In this document: piece after piece, positions 44,030 to 51,273 of the stretch
How positions within the stretch are numbered: the first letter of the stretch is position 1
How the letters are laid out: each line of letters begins with the position of its first letter
Source: PNAI01 sp035574295
GTDB taxonomy: Bacteria; Pseudomonadota; Alphaproteobacteria; Rhizobiales; Xanthobacteraceae
Length of the DNA: 64,000 nucleotides
Direction: 5' to 3'
Assembly: GCA_035574295.1 (NCBI GenBank)
Contig: DATLYX010000059.1
Span: 1 to 64,000, forward strand
Notes under the pieces: generated by a model
Told to the model about the DNA's origin: nothing
What the model saw: the letters and a program-made list of their open reading frames with translations, nothing else
Database searches by the model: none
Translations under genes and position numbers: made by a program

Positions 44030-44907
44030 TGTTCGTGCTCGCGCATCTGAGCGATCCGCATCTGTCTCCCCTGCCTCCGCTCAGAGCTGCCCATCTGCTC
44101 AACAAGCGCGCGCTCGGTTTCCTCAACTGGAAGCGCAAGCGCGGCTCGATTCATCGCGCGGACGTGCTGGAAGCGCTGGTGCGCGACCTCAAGGCGCAGG
44201 CGTTTGATCATCTGGCGGTGACCGGAGACCTCGTCAATCTCGCGCTCGAGGCGGAATTTGCCGCGGCGCGCGCCTGGCTCGAACGGCTCGGCGCACCGGA
44301 CAAGGTGACGCTCGTGCCCGGCAATCACGACATCTATGTGCGGGAAACCGCGCAGCACGCCGAACAGGCCTGGGAAGCCTACGCGCGCGGCGATGCGCGC
44401 GAGGCATTTCCCTTCGTGCGGCGGCGCGGCCAAGTCGCCTTGATCGGGGTTTCCAGCGCGCTGCCGACGCCGTTGTTCATGGCCACGGGACGGATCGGCG
44501 CCGAACAACTGGCGCGACTGGAATCGCTTCTGGCGATGACCGGACGCGAGGGTCTGTTTCGCGCGGTACTGATCCATCATCCGCCGTTCGGCGGGCTGTC
44601 GATCTATCAGAAACGGCTGATCGATGCGGCGGGCCTGCGCGCGGTGCTGCGGCGGCAGGGGGCGGAACTCCTGATCCACGGGCACCACCACCTGCGTAGC
44701 GTGCAGTGGCTGGAAGGCCCGCGTCCCATTCCGGCGGTCGGGGTGCCTTCAGCCTCGGCATCGCCGAAAGGCTCCGATGAGCCGGCGGCCTATCATCTGT
44801 TCGAAATCGGAGGAAATGCCGGCGCTTGGCGTTGCACGATGATTGCGCGCGGATTTTCGCGGGCTGGCGAAATCGGCGAGCTCGAACGGCAAAAACTCGC
44901 CGGCTAG
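44029..44907 (+). CDS. Calcineurin-like metallophosphoesterase
   Basis: A 292-residue phosphoesterase with all the metal motifs: LAHLSDPHLSP (DxH), LAVTGDLVN (GDxxN), VPGNHDIY (GNHD), LIHHPPFGG and LIHGHHHL (GHxH). The arrangement resembles Icc-like cyclic nucleotide or phospholipid phosphodiesterases; the substrate is unknown. The ATG at 44029 shares its first base with the mbfA stop (TGATG), so the two are translationally coupled and likely functionally linked only by co-expression. A GTG three bases earlier could also serve. Confidence 0.9.
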   Translation: MFVLAHLSDPHLSPLPPLRAAHLLNKRALGFLNWKRKRGSIHRADVLEALVRDLKAQAFDHLAVTGDLVNLALEAEFAAARAWLERLGAPDKVTLVPGNHDIYVRETAQHAEQAWEAYARGDAREAFPFVRRRGQVALIGVSSALPTPLFMATGRIGAEQLARLESLLAMTGREGLFRAVLIHHPPFGGLSIYQKRLIDAAGLRAVLRRQGAELLIHGHHHLRSVQWLEGPRPIPAVGVPSASASPKGSDEPAAYHLFEIGGNAGAWRCTMIARGFSRAGEIGELERQKLAG

Positions 44908-45494
44908 GCTCCGGCGCGCCAGGCGACGATCCAGAGCGCGGCGAACAGCGCCAAGCTTCCGACAATGAGGCCGAAGATGAACATGCGCAGCAGGCGCCAA
45001 CGCATGTGCGAGCGAACGTCCCGGAGCGTGTGATGTTTCTTTGTCGGCAGCGGGATGGGCGTGTCGGACACCGCGCGCTCGCGCTCAATGAGGCGGGTCG
45101 CCACATAGTGGGTGATCGCGGAGACCATTTCAGGGATCTCCGAGCTCTCGGCCAAAATCTTGCGGCCGTAGCGGCCGTCCTGCAGCAAGCGATAGACGCG
45201 CTTGTCGCGGCCCATGGCCACATGGGCGACTGCATCGAGCCAAAGCCGGGGGGTATCGCCCTTGCTGATGCCGCGGTCGAACAATTCGACGCCGTCGGGA
45301 ATCTGCGCGAATAAAGGATCGAGCGCCTCGTTGAGCAGCTCAAGCCGCGCCAACTCCGCATCGCGCATCTCCACGACAACGCCTGTGCGTTCCGCGCTCT
45401 CGATGCGCGCCTGGCGCATCGCATCTTTAAGCGACTCGGAGGGCACCGGCTCGTACTCCCCGGATTCCTGATCCTTGCGATCCCGTCCCCACAT
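44904..45494 (-). CDS. Unknown protein with C-terminal membrane anchor
   Basis: A 196-residue protein whose N-terminal half is charged and helical (SLKDAMRQARIESAERTGVVVEMRDAELARLELLNEALDPLF), then PDGVELFDRGISKGDTPRLWLDAVAHVAMGRDKRVYRLLQDGRYGRKIL, and at the end one hydrophobic helix (LLRMFIFGLIVGSLALFAALWIVAW). It lacks an obvious signal peptide, so it is a tail-type anchored cytoplasmic domain. I do not recognise the family by name, although similar proteins occur in rhizobia. It converges on the phosphoesterase, overlapping its last 4 bp. Confidence 0.72.
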   Translation of the reverse strand: MWGRDRKDQESGEYEPVPSESLKDAMRQARIESAERTGVVVEMRDAELARLELLNEALDPLFAQIPDGVELFDRGISKGDTPRLWLDAVAHVAMGRDKRVYRLLQDGRYGRKILAESSEIPEMVSAITHYVATRLIERERAVSDTPIPLPTKKHHTLRDVRSHMRWRLLRMFIFGLIVGSLALFAALWIVAWRAGA

Positions 45495-45578
45495 GGCAGG
45501 CCCACGTTAGCAGCCGCGCGCGCCGAGGCAAGATTAATATGCCGCGCAAGCGTCATTAGCGATAATCAATTGCGCCGA

Positions 45579-46364
45579 TTATGCGGCGCGCGGGATGACG
45601 CCGTATTCGCGCGCCCATTGCAAACCGTCCTCGGTGCGGCCGCGCGGGCGGTATTCGCATGCAACATAGCCCTGGTAACCGAGCCGATCCACGGCAGCAA
45701 GTACGGCGCGATAGTTAATTTCACCGTCGTCGGGCTCAGCACGGCCGGGAACCGAGGCGATCTGCACGTGCCCGATCAGCGGGAGGTGTTTTTCGAACCG
45801 CCTGATCAAATCGCCGCCGACGATCTGCGCATGGTAGAAATCAAACTGCATCTTCAGGTTGGGACGGCCGACCTTGGCGATGACATCGGCGGCGTGCTCG
45901 ACGCGGTTGAGGAAATAACCCGGCCGGTCGCCGGGATTGATCGGCTCGATCAACAGCGTGATGCTCCGCTCGCGGGCAAGGTCGGCGGCGCGCGTGAGGT
46001 TCTCGATGAACACCCGTTCGCAGGCCGGCCGCTGGTCAGGCGACACTTTTCCGGCCAGGCAGTGAATCTGGCAGCCGCCGATGGCCGTGACGTAATCCAG
46101 CGCCTGCCGGAATAGGGTCTGCCATTCCTGCTCGCGGCCCGGCACTGCGGCAAGGCCGAATTCGCCGGTACGCCCCGGCGCGGTGTTGAGGCCGAGCTGG
46201 GTGAGGCCGTAACCGTCGAGCTCCGCCTTAACGGCCGACGGCGCATGATCATAGGGGAACTGCAACTCGACCGCCTTGAAACCGGCCGCAGCCGCAGCGC
46301 CGAAACGCTCAAGCAGCGGGCGCTCGGTGAACAGATAGGCGAGATTTGCGGCGAGGCGGGGCAT
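45579..46364 (-). CDS. Hydroxypyruvate isomerase-like TIM-barrel protein
   Basis: A 261-residue xylose-isomerase-like TIM barrel. The opening MPRLAANLAYLFTERPLLERFGAAAAAGFKAVELQFPYDHA is the hallmark of Hyi-type proteins (E. coli Hyi is 258 residues), with LNTAPGRTGEFGLAAVPGRE, LIEPINPGDRPGYFLN (metal Glu), KMQFDFYHAQIVGGDL, and HVQIASVPGRAEPDDGEINY. Hyi interconverts hydroxypyruvate and tartronate semialdehyde; many relatives (OtnI-like) act on other C3/C4 hydroxy-oxo acids. ATG 46364 aligns with the family start; a GTG at 46388 adds 8 residues. It is divergent from the dehydrogenase at 46449, which may share its pathway. Confidence 0.87.
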   Translation of the reverse strand: MPRLAANLAYLFTERPLLERFGAAAAAGFKAVELQFPYDHAPSAVKAELDGYGLTQLGLNTAPGRTGEFGLAAVPGREQEWQTLFRQALDYVTAIGGCQIHCLAGKVSPDQRPACERVFIENLTRAADLARERSITLLIEPINPGDRPGYFLNRVEHAADVIAKVGRPNLKMQFDFYHAQIVGGDLIRRFEKHLPLIGHVQIASVPGRAEPDDGEINYRAVLAAVDRLGYQGYVACEYRPRGRTEDGLQWAREYGVIPRAA

Positions 46365-46448
46365 ATTGCATGCACTGATCGCTTGCACTGAGTTGCCAAT
46401 CCATATTCATTAGCGCAACTTGCCGCCTGCGCACCATCACCGCCTCGC

Positions 46449-47543
46449 ATGCCAGCCAACGATTCGTTCCATATTGCCGTGCTGCCAGGAGACGGAATCG
46501 GGCCCGAGGTGATGGCACCCGCGCTCGAAGTGCTGCGTAAGGTGGAGGCAATCATCGCCGGTCTGCATTTCCGCTTCGAGGAGACTCCGGCGGGCGCCGA
46601 GTACTATCGCGCGCACGGACAATCGATGCCGGACAGCACGGTGAAACTGTGCCAGCGGGCCGATGCGATCCTGCTCGGCGCCTGCGGCCTGCCGTGGGTG
46701 CGCTATCCGGACAATACCGAGATCATGCCGCAGGTGGAGTTGCGCTTCATCCTCGACCTTTATGCAGGCGTGCGGCCTTGTCGTCTCATTCCCGGTGTGC
46801 CGAGCCCGATCGTCGGCGCCGATGCGCGCGGCATCGATGTGGTCCTGATCCGCGAATCAACCGAGGGCCTGTTCGCCTCCATGGGCAAGGGCGTGGTGAC
46901 CGACGATGAAGCGCGCGAAACTCTCGTCATTACGCGCAAGACCTGCGAACGGCTGTTCGAGTTCTCCTTCCGGCTCACCGAACAACGCAAAGCGCGCGGG
47001 CGACCCGGGCGGCTCGCCTGCGTGGACAAGGCGAACGCGTTCAAGGCCTATGCCTTTTTCCGCAAGTTATTCGACGAATGCGCCGTCCGTCACCCAGACG
47101 TTGCAACCGACCGTCTCTATGTCGATGCCTGTGCGGCGATGCTGTTGCGGCGGCCGTGGGATTTCGACGTGCTGGTGATGGAGAACATGTTCGGCGACAT
47201 CCTCTCCGACCTGACCGCGGGCATGATCGGCGGCATGGGCATGGCGCCGTCCGCGGACATCGGCGACCGTCACGCCGTGTTCCAGCCCTGCCACGGGACC
47301 GCCCCGGACATCATGGGGCAGGGCAAGGCCAATCCCACAGCGATGATCCTCTCCGCGGCCATGATGCTGGACTGGCTCGGCACGCGACACCGCCATCCGC
47401 CTGCGAGCGAGGCGGCAGCAAAGATCGAACGCGCGGTGGACGCGGCCTATGCCCGGGGCCTCAGACCCATGGAACTCGGCGGCCGCGACGGCACCCGCGC
47501 GATCGCCGCGGCGGTTCTTGCGGCTCTCGACGGCCGTCAATAG
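46449..47543 (+). CDS. Isocitrate/isopropylmalate/tartrate dehydrogenase-family enzyme
   Basis: A 364-residue beta-decarboxylating hydroxyacid dehydrogenase: IAVLPGDGIGPEVM at the start, LIRESTEGLFASMGKGVV, the CVDKANAFKAY Lys region, VDACAAMLLRRPWDFDVLVMENMFGDILSDLTAGMIGGMGMAPSADIG with the metal-binding aspartates, and the nucleotide loop HGTAPDIMGQGKANPTAMILSAAMML. Family members oxidise tartrate, isopropylmalate, isocitrate or related malates with NAD. The long REST loop and the absence of leu genes favour a tartrate/malate-type catabolic member. The divergent Hyi-like gene acts on C3 oxo-acids, consistent with a joint tartrate/glycerate route. Confidence 0.88.
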   Translation: MPANDSFHIAVLPGDGIGPEVMAPALEVLRKVEAIIAGLHFRFEETPAGAEYYRAHGQSMPDSTVKLCQRADAILLGACGLPWVRYPDNTEIMPQVELRFILDLYAGVRPCRLIPGVPSPIVGADARGIDVVLIRESTEGLFASMGKGVVTDDEARETLVITRKTCERLFEFSFRLTEQRKARGRPGRLACVDKANAFKAYAFFRKLFDECAVRHPDVATDRLYVDACAAMLLRRPWDFDVLVMENMFGDILSDLTAGMIGGMGMAPSADIGDRHAVFQPCHGTAPDIMGQGKANPTAMILSAAMMLDWLGTRHRHPPASEAAAKIERAVDAAYARGLRPMELGGRDGTRAIAAAVLAALDGRQ

Positions 47544-47690
47544 GTGAGTGGGCAACCATCTCATTAATATTGCTAAGTTTATTGTCGATGCTCGCCGCCC
47601 CTATGTGGAGTATAGCCCATTAACTTCGCCGTAAAACCAGAGTTGAACAGGCGCTCGGTGAAATTCATTACATAAACCTGCATTTTCTTT

Positions 47691-47734
47691 ATGTGGGCTG
47701 TGTCCCATTTATTATCCCACTTGGTATGTGGGAT
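47691..47734. promoter_or_regulatory. Clustered TGGGA/TCCCA dyads upstream of methyltransferase gene
   Basis: Four related half-sites lie within 44 bp: ATGTGGG (47691-47697), TCCCATT (47703-47709), ATCCCAC (47714-47720) and GTGGGAT (47728-47734). The last two make a perfect 7-bp inverted repeat with a 7-nt spacer, extendable by further pairs. They lie about 120 bp before the ATG of the gene at 47857 and could be an operator. The rest of the 313-bp gap (47544-47856) shows no gene; it is AT-rich near 47562-47585. Confidence 0.45.
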
Positions 47735-47856
47735 GATTTGTGGTTGACCCGTTGCCCAGAGATTGGTTGGCTTTGAACGGCCTGTGTCCCTGACAAGACG
47801 GGAAATCCGCGCGTCCGCAGGCTTTGAGGGAGTCCGCATACGCGAAGGAGGGTGTC

Positions 47857-49287
47857 ATGAACGCCCAGGAGTTGCTGCAGGAGATTTCCGAGTATTGCCG
47901 GCAGACCGGCCTGGCCGAATCCACCTTCGGCCGCCGCGCCGTCAACGACGGCAAGTTGGCAAGCCGGCTGCGCCACGGCGGCCGTATCACCACCGAGACG
48001 CTCGACCGCATCCGCGCGTTCATGGCCAACAACCGCACCCCGGCGGCGCGGCCTGCGGTAATCGCCCGCAGTGTCGTGCCGCACCAGCCTGCCCCGCAAC
48101 CGCTCAGCGCACCGGCGCCCTCGGTTTTGCCGGCGCCGGCCGCACCGGTCCCGGTCGCGGAGGACCCGCAGCGGAATTTCCGGTTCTTCGACAATCGGCA
48201 AAAGTATCTGTTGTTCGTCAATACCTGCAGCGAGAAGTGGGTGATCGGCGAGCGCGTGGCGCTCGAGCTTGCCAACGTCCACCCGCGACCGCCGGCGATG
48301 CGCGTGTTCGATGCGGGCATCGGCGACGGGACCGTGCTCGCGCGCGTGATGCGCGCCATGCACGACCGCGCGCCGACCATGCCGTTCTACGTGGTGGGCA
48401 AGGAAATCAGCCTCGAGGACATCCGCCTCACGTTGCAGAAAATGGCGGATCGCTTCCTCGAACACCCGGCGACCGTCCTGGTGCTCACCAACCTCGCCTA
48501 TGCGGACGCGCCGTGGCTCGTGGTCAAATCCATGAGCGCGGCCACGAGTCTCGTGTGGCATGAGCTCGCGCTCACCGGAAACACCGCCTACCGCTTCCAG
48601 GAGCAGATCACCGGGCTTGAATCCTTCCTTGCGGAGAACTGGAAGGCGCGCGTCAGCCCGCGGACCGGCAACCCGGTCTACGAGCGGCCGGCAGTGCTGG
48701 TGGTCTATCGCGAAGACCACAAGTTCATGCTCGACCCGATCATCCCGCGGCCGGGCGGCACGGTCGCCAACTACGATCTGATCATCGCGTCACAGCCCTA
48801 CCGGGCGCGGGCGCCGCTGGAATTCAAGGTCAAGCGGGTGATTGCGCCGCTGGCGCGGGCGTTGGGACCGGGCGGGCGGCTCATTGCCATCCATTCGCAC
48901 GGCAACGATCCGGGCATGGAAATCATCCGCAAGCTGTGGCCGGACGACAATCCGTTCATCCACGACCGTCATCAGATTCTGAAAGCGGTCAAGCAGGAGC
49001 TTGGCCCGGCCGGCCGCGACCTGAATTTCAACGCCTATGCCGACAATCGATCGCTGTTCCGGTACGACATGCACACGCTGCCGACCGAAATTTCCGGATC
49101 GATCGGCACTTCGACGTTGTTTGCGGCCTGGAACGCCGCAATCTATGTGGCGCAAGTCGAGGACGATCGCCTGGCGGGCGTGGTTGCGGACGGGCGCTAT
49201 CTCGACGCGGTGCGCGATGTGCTGCGCCACTACGGCGGGCTGTGGTTCTACGACGAATCCTATGTGATCTCACGGCGGCGAGAATAG
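47857..49287 (+). CDS. DNA-binding-like domain fused to SAM-dependent methyltransferase-like domain
   Basis: A 476-residue protein in three parts. Residues 1-58 (LLQEISEYCRQTGLAESTFGRRAVNDGKLASRLRHGGRITTETLDRIRAFM) look like a helix-turn-helix found alone in rhizobia. Residues 61-103 are a Pro/Ala-rich linker. From about 104 a methyltransferase-like domain follows, with a glycine-rich SAM motif FDAGIGDGTVLARVM at 151-165. The later regions (YEDHKFMLDPIIPRPGG, LARALGPGGRLIAIHSHGND) resemble class I methyltransferase strands. The substrate is unknown. ATG 47857 follows AAGGAGGG. It is followed after 2 bp by a MetF-like gene, suggesting a one-carbon link. Confidence 0.78.
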   Translation: MNAQELLQEISEYCRQTGLAESTFGRRAVNDGKLASRLRHGGRITTETLDRIRAFMANNRTPAARPAVIARSVVPHQPAPQPLSAPAPSVLPAPAAPVPVAEDPQRNFRFFDNRQKYLLFVNTCSEKWVIGERVALELANVHPRPPAMRVFDAGIGDGTVLARVMRAMHDRAPTMPFYVVGKEISLEDIRLTLQKMADRFLEHPATVLVLTNLAYADAPWLVVKSMSAATSLVWHELALTGNTAYRFQEQITGLESFLAENWKARVSPRTGNPVYERPAVLVVYREDHKFMLDPIIPRPGGTVANYDLIIASQPYRARAPLEFKVKRVIAPLARALGPGGRLIAIHSHGNDPGMEIIRKLWPDDNPFIHDRHQILKAVKQELGPAGRDLNFNAYADNRSLFRYDMHTLPTEISGSIGTSTLFAAWNAAIYVAQVEDDRLAGVVADGRYLDAVRDVLRHYGGLWFYDESYVISRRRE

Positions 49288-49289
49288 CC

Positions 49290-50213
49290 ATGACCCTGGC
49301 CGCTGCATCCGCACTGCCCGAAGCTTCCGCCACTGTCCGCCGGATCGCGGATTTCCTGCGCGGCTTTTCGATCGAGGCGACGCGGCCTACGGCTGCAGAA
49401 TTCGCGGCCCTGAACGCAGTGCAGCCGCGGCCGAGCTGCATTTATCTTGCGGCCATACCCACACGACCGCTTGCCGAACTGGTCGAATACGCCGCCGCCA
49501 CACGTGTTGCCGGCTTCGAGCCCGTACCACATCTTGCGGTCCGCAATTTGCCGAGTCGTACCGCGTTCGACGATCTGCTTTCGCGTCTCGCCGGGGAGGC
49601 CGGCGTCAAGCGGGCGCTGGTGATTGCCGGAGACGCCGACCGCGCCCAGGGGCCGTATGCCAGCGCGCTGGACGCCATCGAGAGCGGGCTTTTGCAGCAC
49701 CATGGCATCGTCGAGATCGGGATCGCCGGGCACCCGGAAGGCCATCCGCGCGTGTCCGTCGAGGTGCTCGACCGGGCGCTCGCCGCCAAGATCGACGCTG
49801 CGGGACAAACCGGCCTTGACGTGCACATCGTCACGCAGTTCGGGTTTTCGGCCGCTGCCATCGAAAGTTGGATCTTGCGGGTGCGCGATCTCGGCATCGA
49901 AGTGCCGATCCGCATCGGCATGGCCGGGCCGACCAGCCTCGCCACGCTGTTGCGCTACGCCAAGCGATGCGGGGTTATGGCTTCGGCCCAGGGGCTGACG
50001 CGGCAGGGCGGGCTGATCAAACATCTGGTCGGGACGAGCGCGCCCGATGGGGTTGTCCGGCCGCTAGCGGAGGCCGCGGAGCGCCTGGGCAAGGTTTCAG
50101 CTCACTTCTTTTCCTTCGGAGGCGTTGGGGCGACCGCGCGGTGGGCGGCGGCTGCGGCGGCCGGACGCATCGTCCTCGATCGGGCGGACGGATTCGGGGT
50201 GGAACCACCCTGA
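49290..50213 (+). CDS. Methylenetetrahydrofolate reductase family protein
   Basis: A 307-residue TIM-barrel flavoprotein of the MetF/MTHFR family, recognised by FLRGFSIEATRPTAAEF, AATRVAGFEPVPHLAVRNLPS, KRALVIAGDADRAQGPYASALDAIESGLL, IVEIGIAGHPEGHP, DVHIVTQFGFSAAAIESWI and IRIGMAGPTSLATLLRYAKRCGV. The folate- and FAD-binding regions are recognisable, but the sequence is divergent from MetF, so it may act on another one-carbon intermediate as in O-demethylation systems. The ATG at 49290 is 2 bp after the methyltransferase gene, so both form one transcription unit. Confidence 0.88.
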   Translation: MTLAAASALPEASATVRRIADFLRGFSIEATRPTAAEFAALNAVQPRPSCIYLAAIPTRPLAELVEYAAATRVAGFEPVPHLAVRNLPSRTAFDDLLSRLAGEAGVKRALVIAGDADRAQGPYASALDAIESGLLQHHGIVEIGIAGHPEGHPRVSVEVLDRALAAKIDAAGQTGLDVHIVTQFGFSAAAIESWILRVRDLGIEVPIRIGMAGPTSLATLLRYAKRCGVMASAQGLTRQGGLIKHLVGTSAPDGVVRPLAEAAERLGKVSAHFFSFGGVGATARWAAAAAAGRIVLDRADGFGVEPP

Positions 50214-50295
50214 GGGGCCACACTTGCGTTCCGCCCCGCCTCGCCTTGCCGGCGACGCTATGCAATGATGTGTGCAGACTAAGGGAGGACGCGTC

Positions 50296-51273
50296 ATGCC
50301 AATCGCACTTCGTGAGCTTTCCGCGCGACTGAGGACCCTTTTGATGCGGGCCGGCGCAATCGCCGTCGTCTTCGCCTTCAGCGGCGGCGCGGTGCTGGCG
50401 CAGACCTACGGTTTCGCCACGCTGCCACCCGGCACGCTCAATCACACCACTGCGTCCGCGGTCGCCAAGGTGTTGAAAGAAAAGGCCGGCCTCAATGTGC
50501 TGGTGCAGCCCACGGCGGGCGACCAGGTCATCATCCCGATGGTCGGGCGCGCGGAAGCGGAGCTCGGCATATCCAACATCATGGAAGCTGCGGCGGGCTT
50601 CAAAGGCGCGCAGAAGGATATTCGCATCATCGCCGCGGTGCACGCGCTGCGCACGCCCTTCTTCGTGCGCAAGGACTCCGGCATGCGCACGATCGCCGAC
50701 CTGAAGGGCAAGCGGGTGGCGCTGGGCTATTCGGCAATGCGCACGATCAATGATGCGGCGCGCGCCATGCTGGCGACCGCCGGACTGACCGAAAACGACG
50801 TGAAGCCGGTGCTCGTGCCCAACGTCGTCCGCAGCGCGGACGATTTCGTTTCGGGTGCGGCGGACATGTTCTATTTTGCCTTTGGCGCGCCGAAGGTGCG
50901 CGAGGTCGATGCCACGGTGGGTGGAATTCGCGCGCTCGAAATGGACGTGAGCAGAATGGGGGAAGCGCGCAAGATCATGGCCTATGGATACGCGACCGAT
51001 GTGGCGCCGGGACCGGTGTTCATCGGTGTGGAGAAGCCGATGAAGGTTTACACCTTCGACAATGTCATCTTCACGCACGCCAAGACGCCCGACGACTTCG
51101 TCTATCGGGTGCTTGCCACCCTGGACAAGGAAAAGGCCGAGCTTGTCGCGGTGCAGCCGGTGTTGAGGGAATTCTCGCCGGCATTCGCCTACAAGCAGTA
51201 CGACATTCCGTATCATCCCGGCGCGGTGAAATTCTACAAGGAACGTAATATTCAGCCGTCGCCGCTGCCGTGA
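50296..51273 (+). CDS. TAXI family TRAP transporter substrate-binding protein
   Basis: A 325-residue periplasmic protein with a signal peptide (LLMRAGAIAVVFAFSGGAVLAQ) and a TAXI-type binding fold: YGFATLPPGTLNHTTASAVAKVLKEKAGL, NIMEAAAGFKG, FFVRKDSGMRTIADLKGKRVALGYSAMRTINDAARAML and the later PVFIGVEKPMKVYTFDNVIF. It delivers an unknown substrate to the fused permease encoded next. ATG 50296 follows AGGGAGG, a strong ribosome site. The gene overlaps the permease by GTGA, so the two are coupled. The MetF-like gene upstream is 82 bp away. Confidence 0.92.
   Translation: MPIALRELSARLRTLLMRAGAIAVVFAFSGGAVLAQTYGFATLPPGTLNHTTASAVAKVLKEKAGLNVLVQPTAGDQVIIPMVGRAEAELGISNIMEAAAGFKGAQKDIRIIAAVHALRTPFFVRKDSGMRTIADLKGKRVALGYSAMRTINDAARAMLATAGLTENDVKPVLVPNVVRSADDFVSGAADMFYFAFGAPKVREVDATVGGIRALEMDVSRMGEARKIMAYGYATDVAPGPVFIGVEKPMKVYTFDNVIFTHAKTPDDFVYRVLATLDKEKAELVAVQPVLREFSPAFAYKQYDIPYHPGAVKFYKERNIQPSPLP

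Noticed and set aside
47620..47634. TTAACTTCGCCGTAA as a CtrA box
   Set aside because: One TTAA half is mutated to GTAA; too weak compared with the two perfect boxes.
47579..47839. 86-codon minus-strand frame over the TGGGA dyads
   Set aside because: Lacks family features and covers the likely regulatory region.
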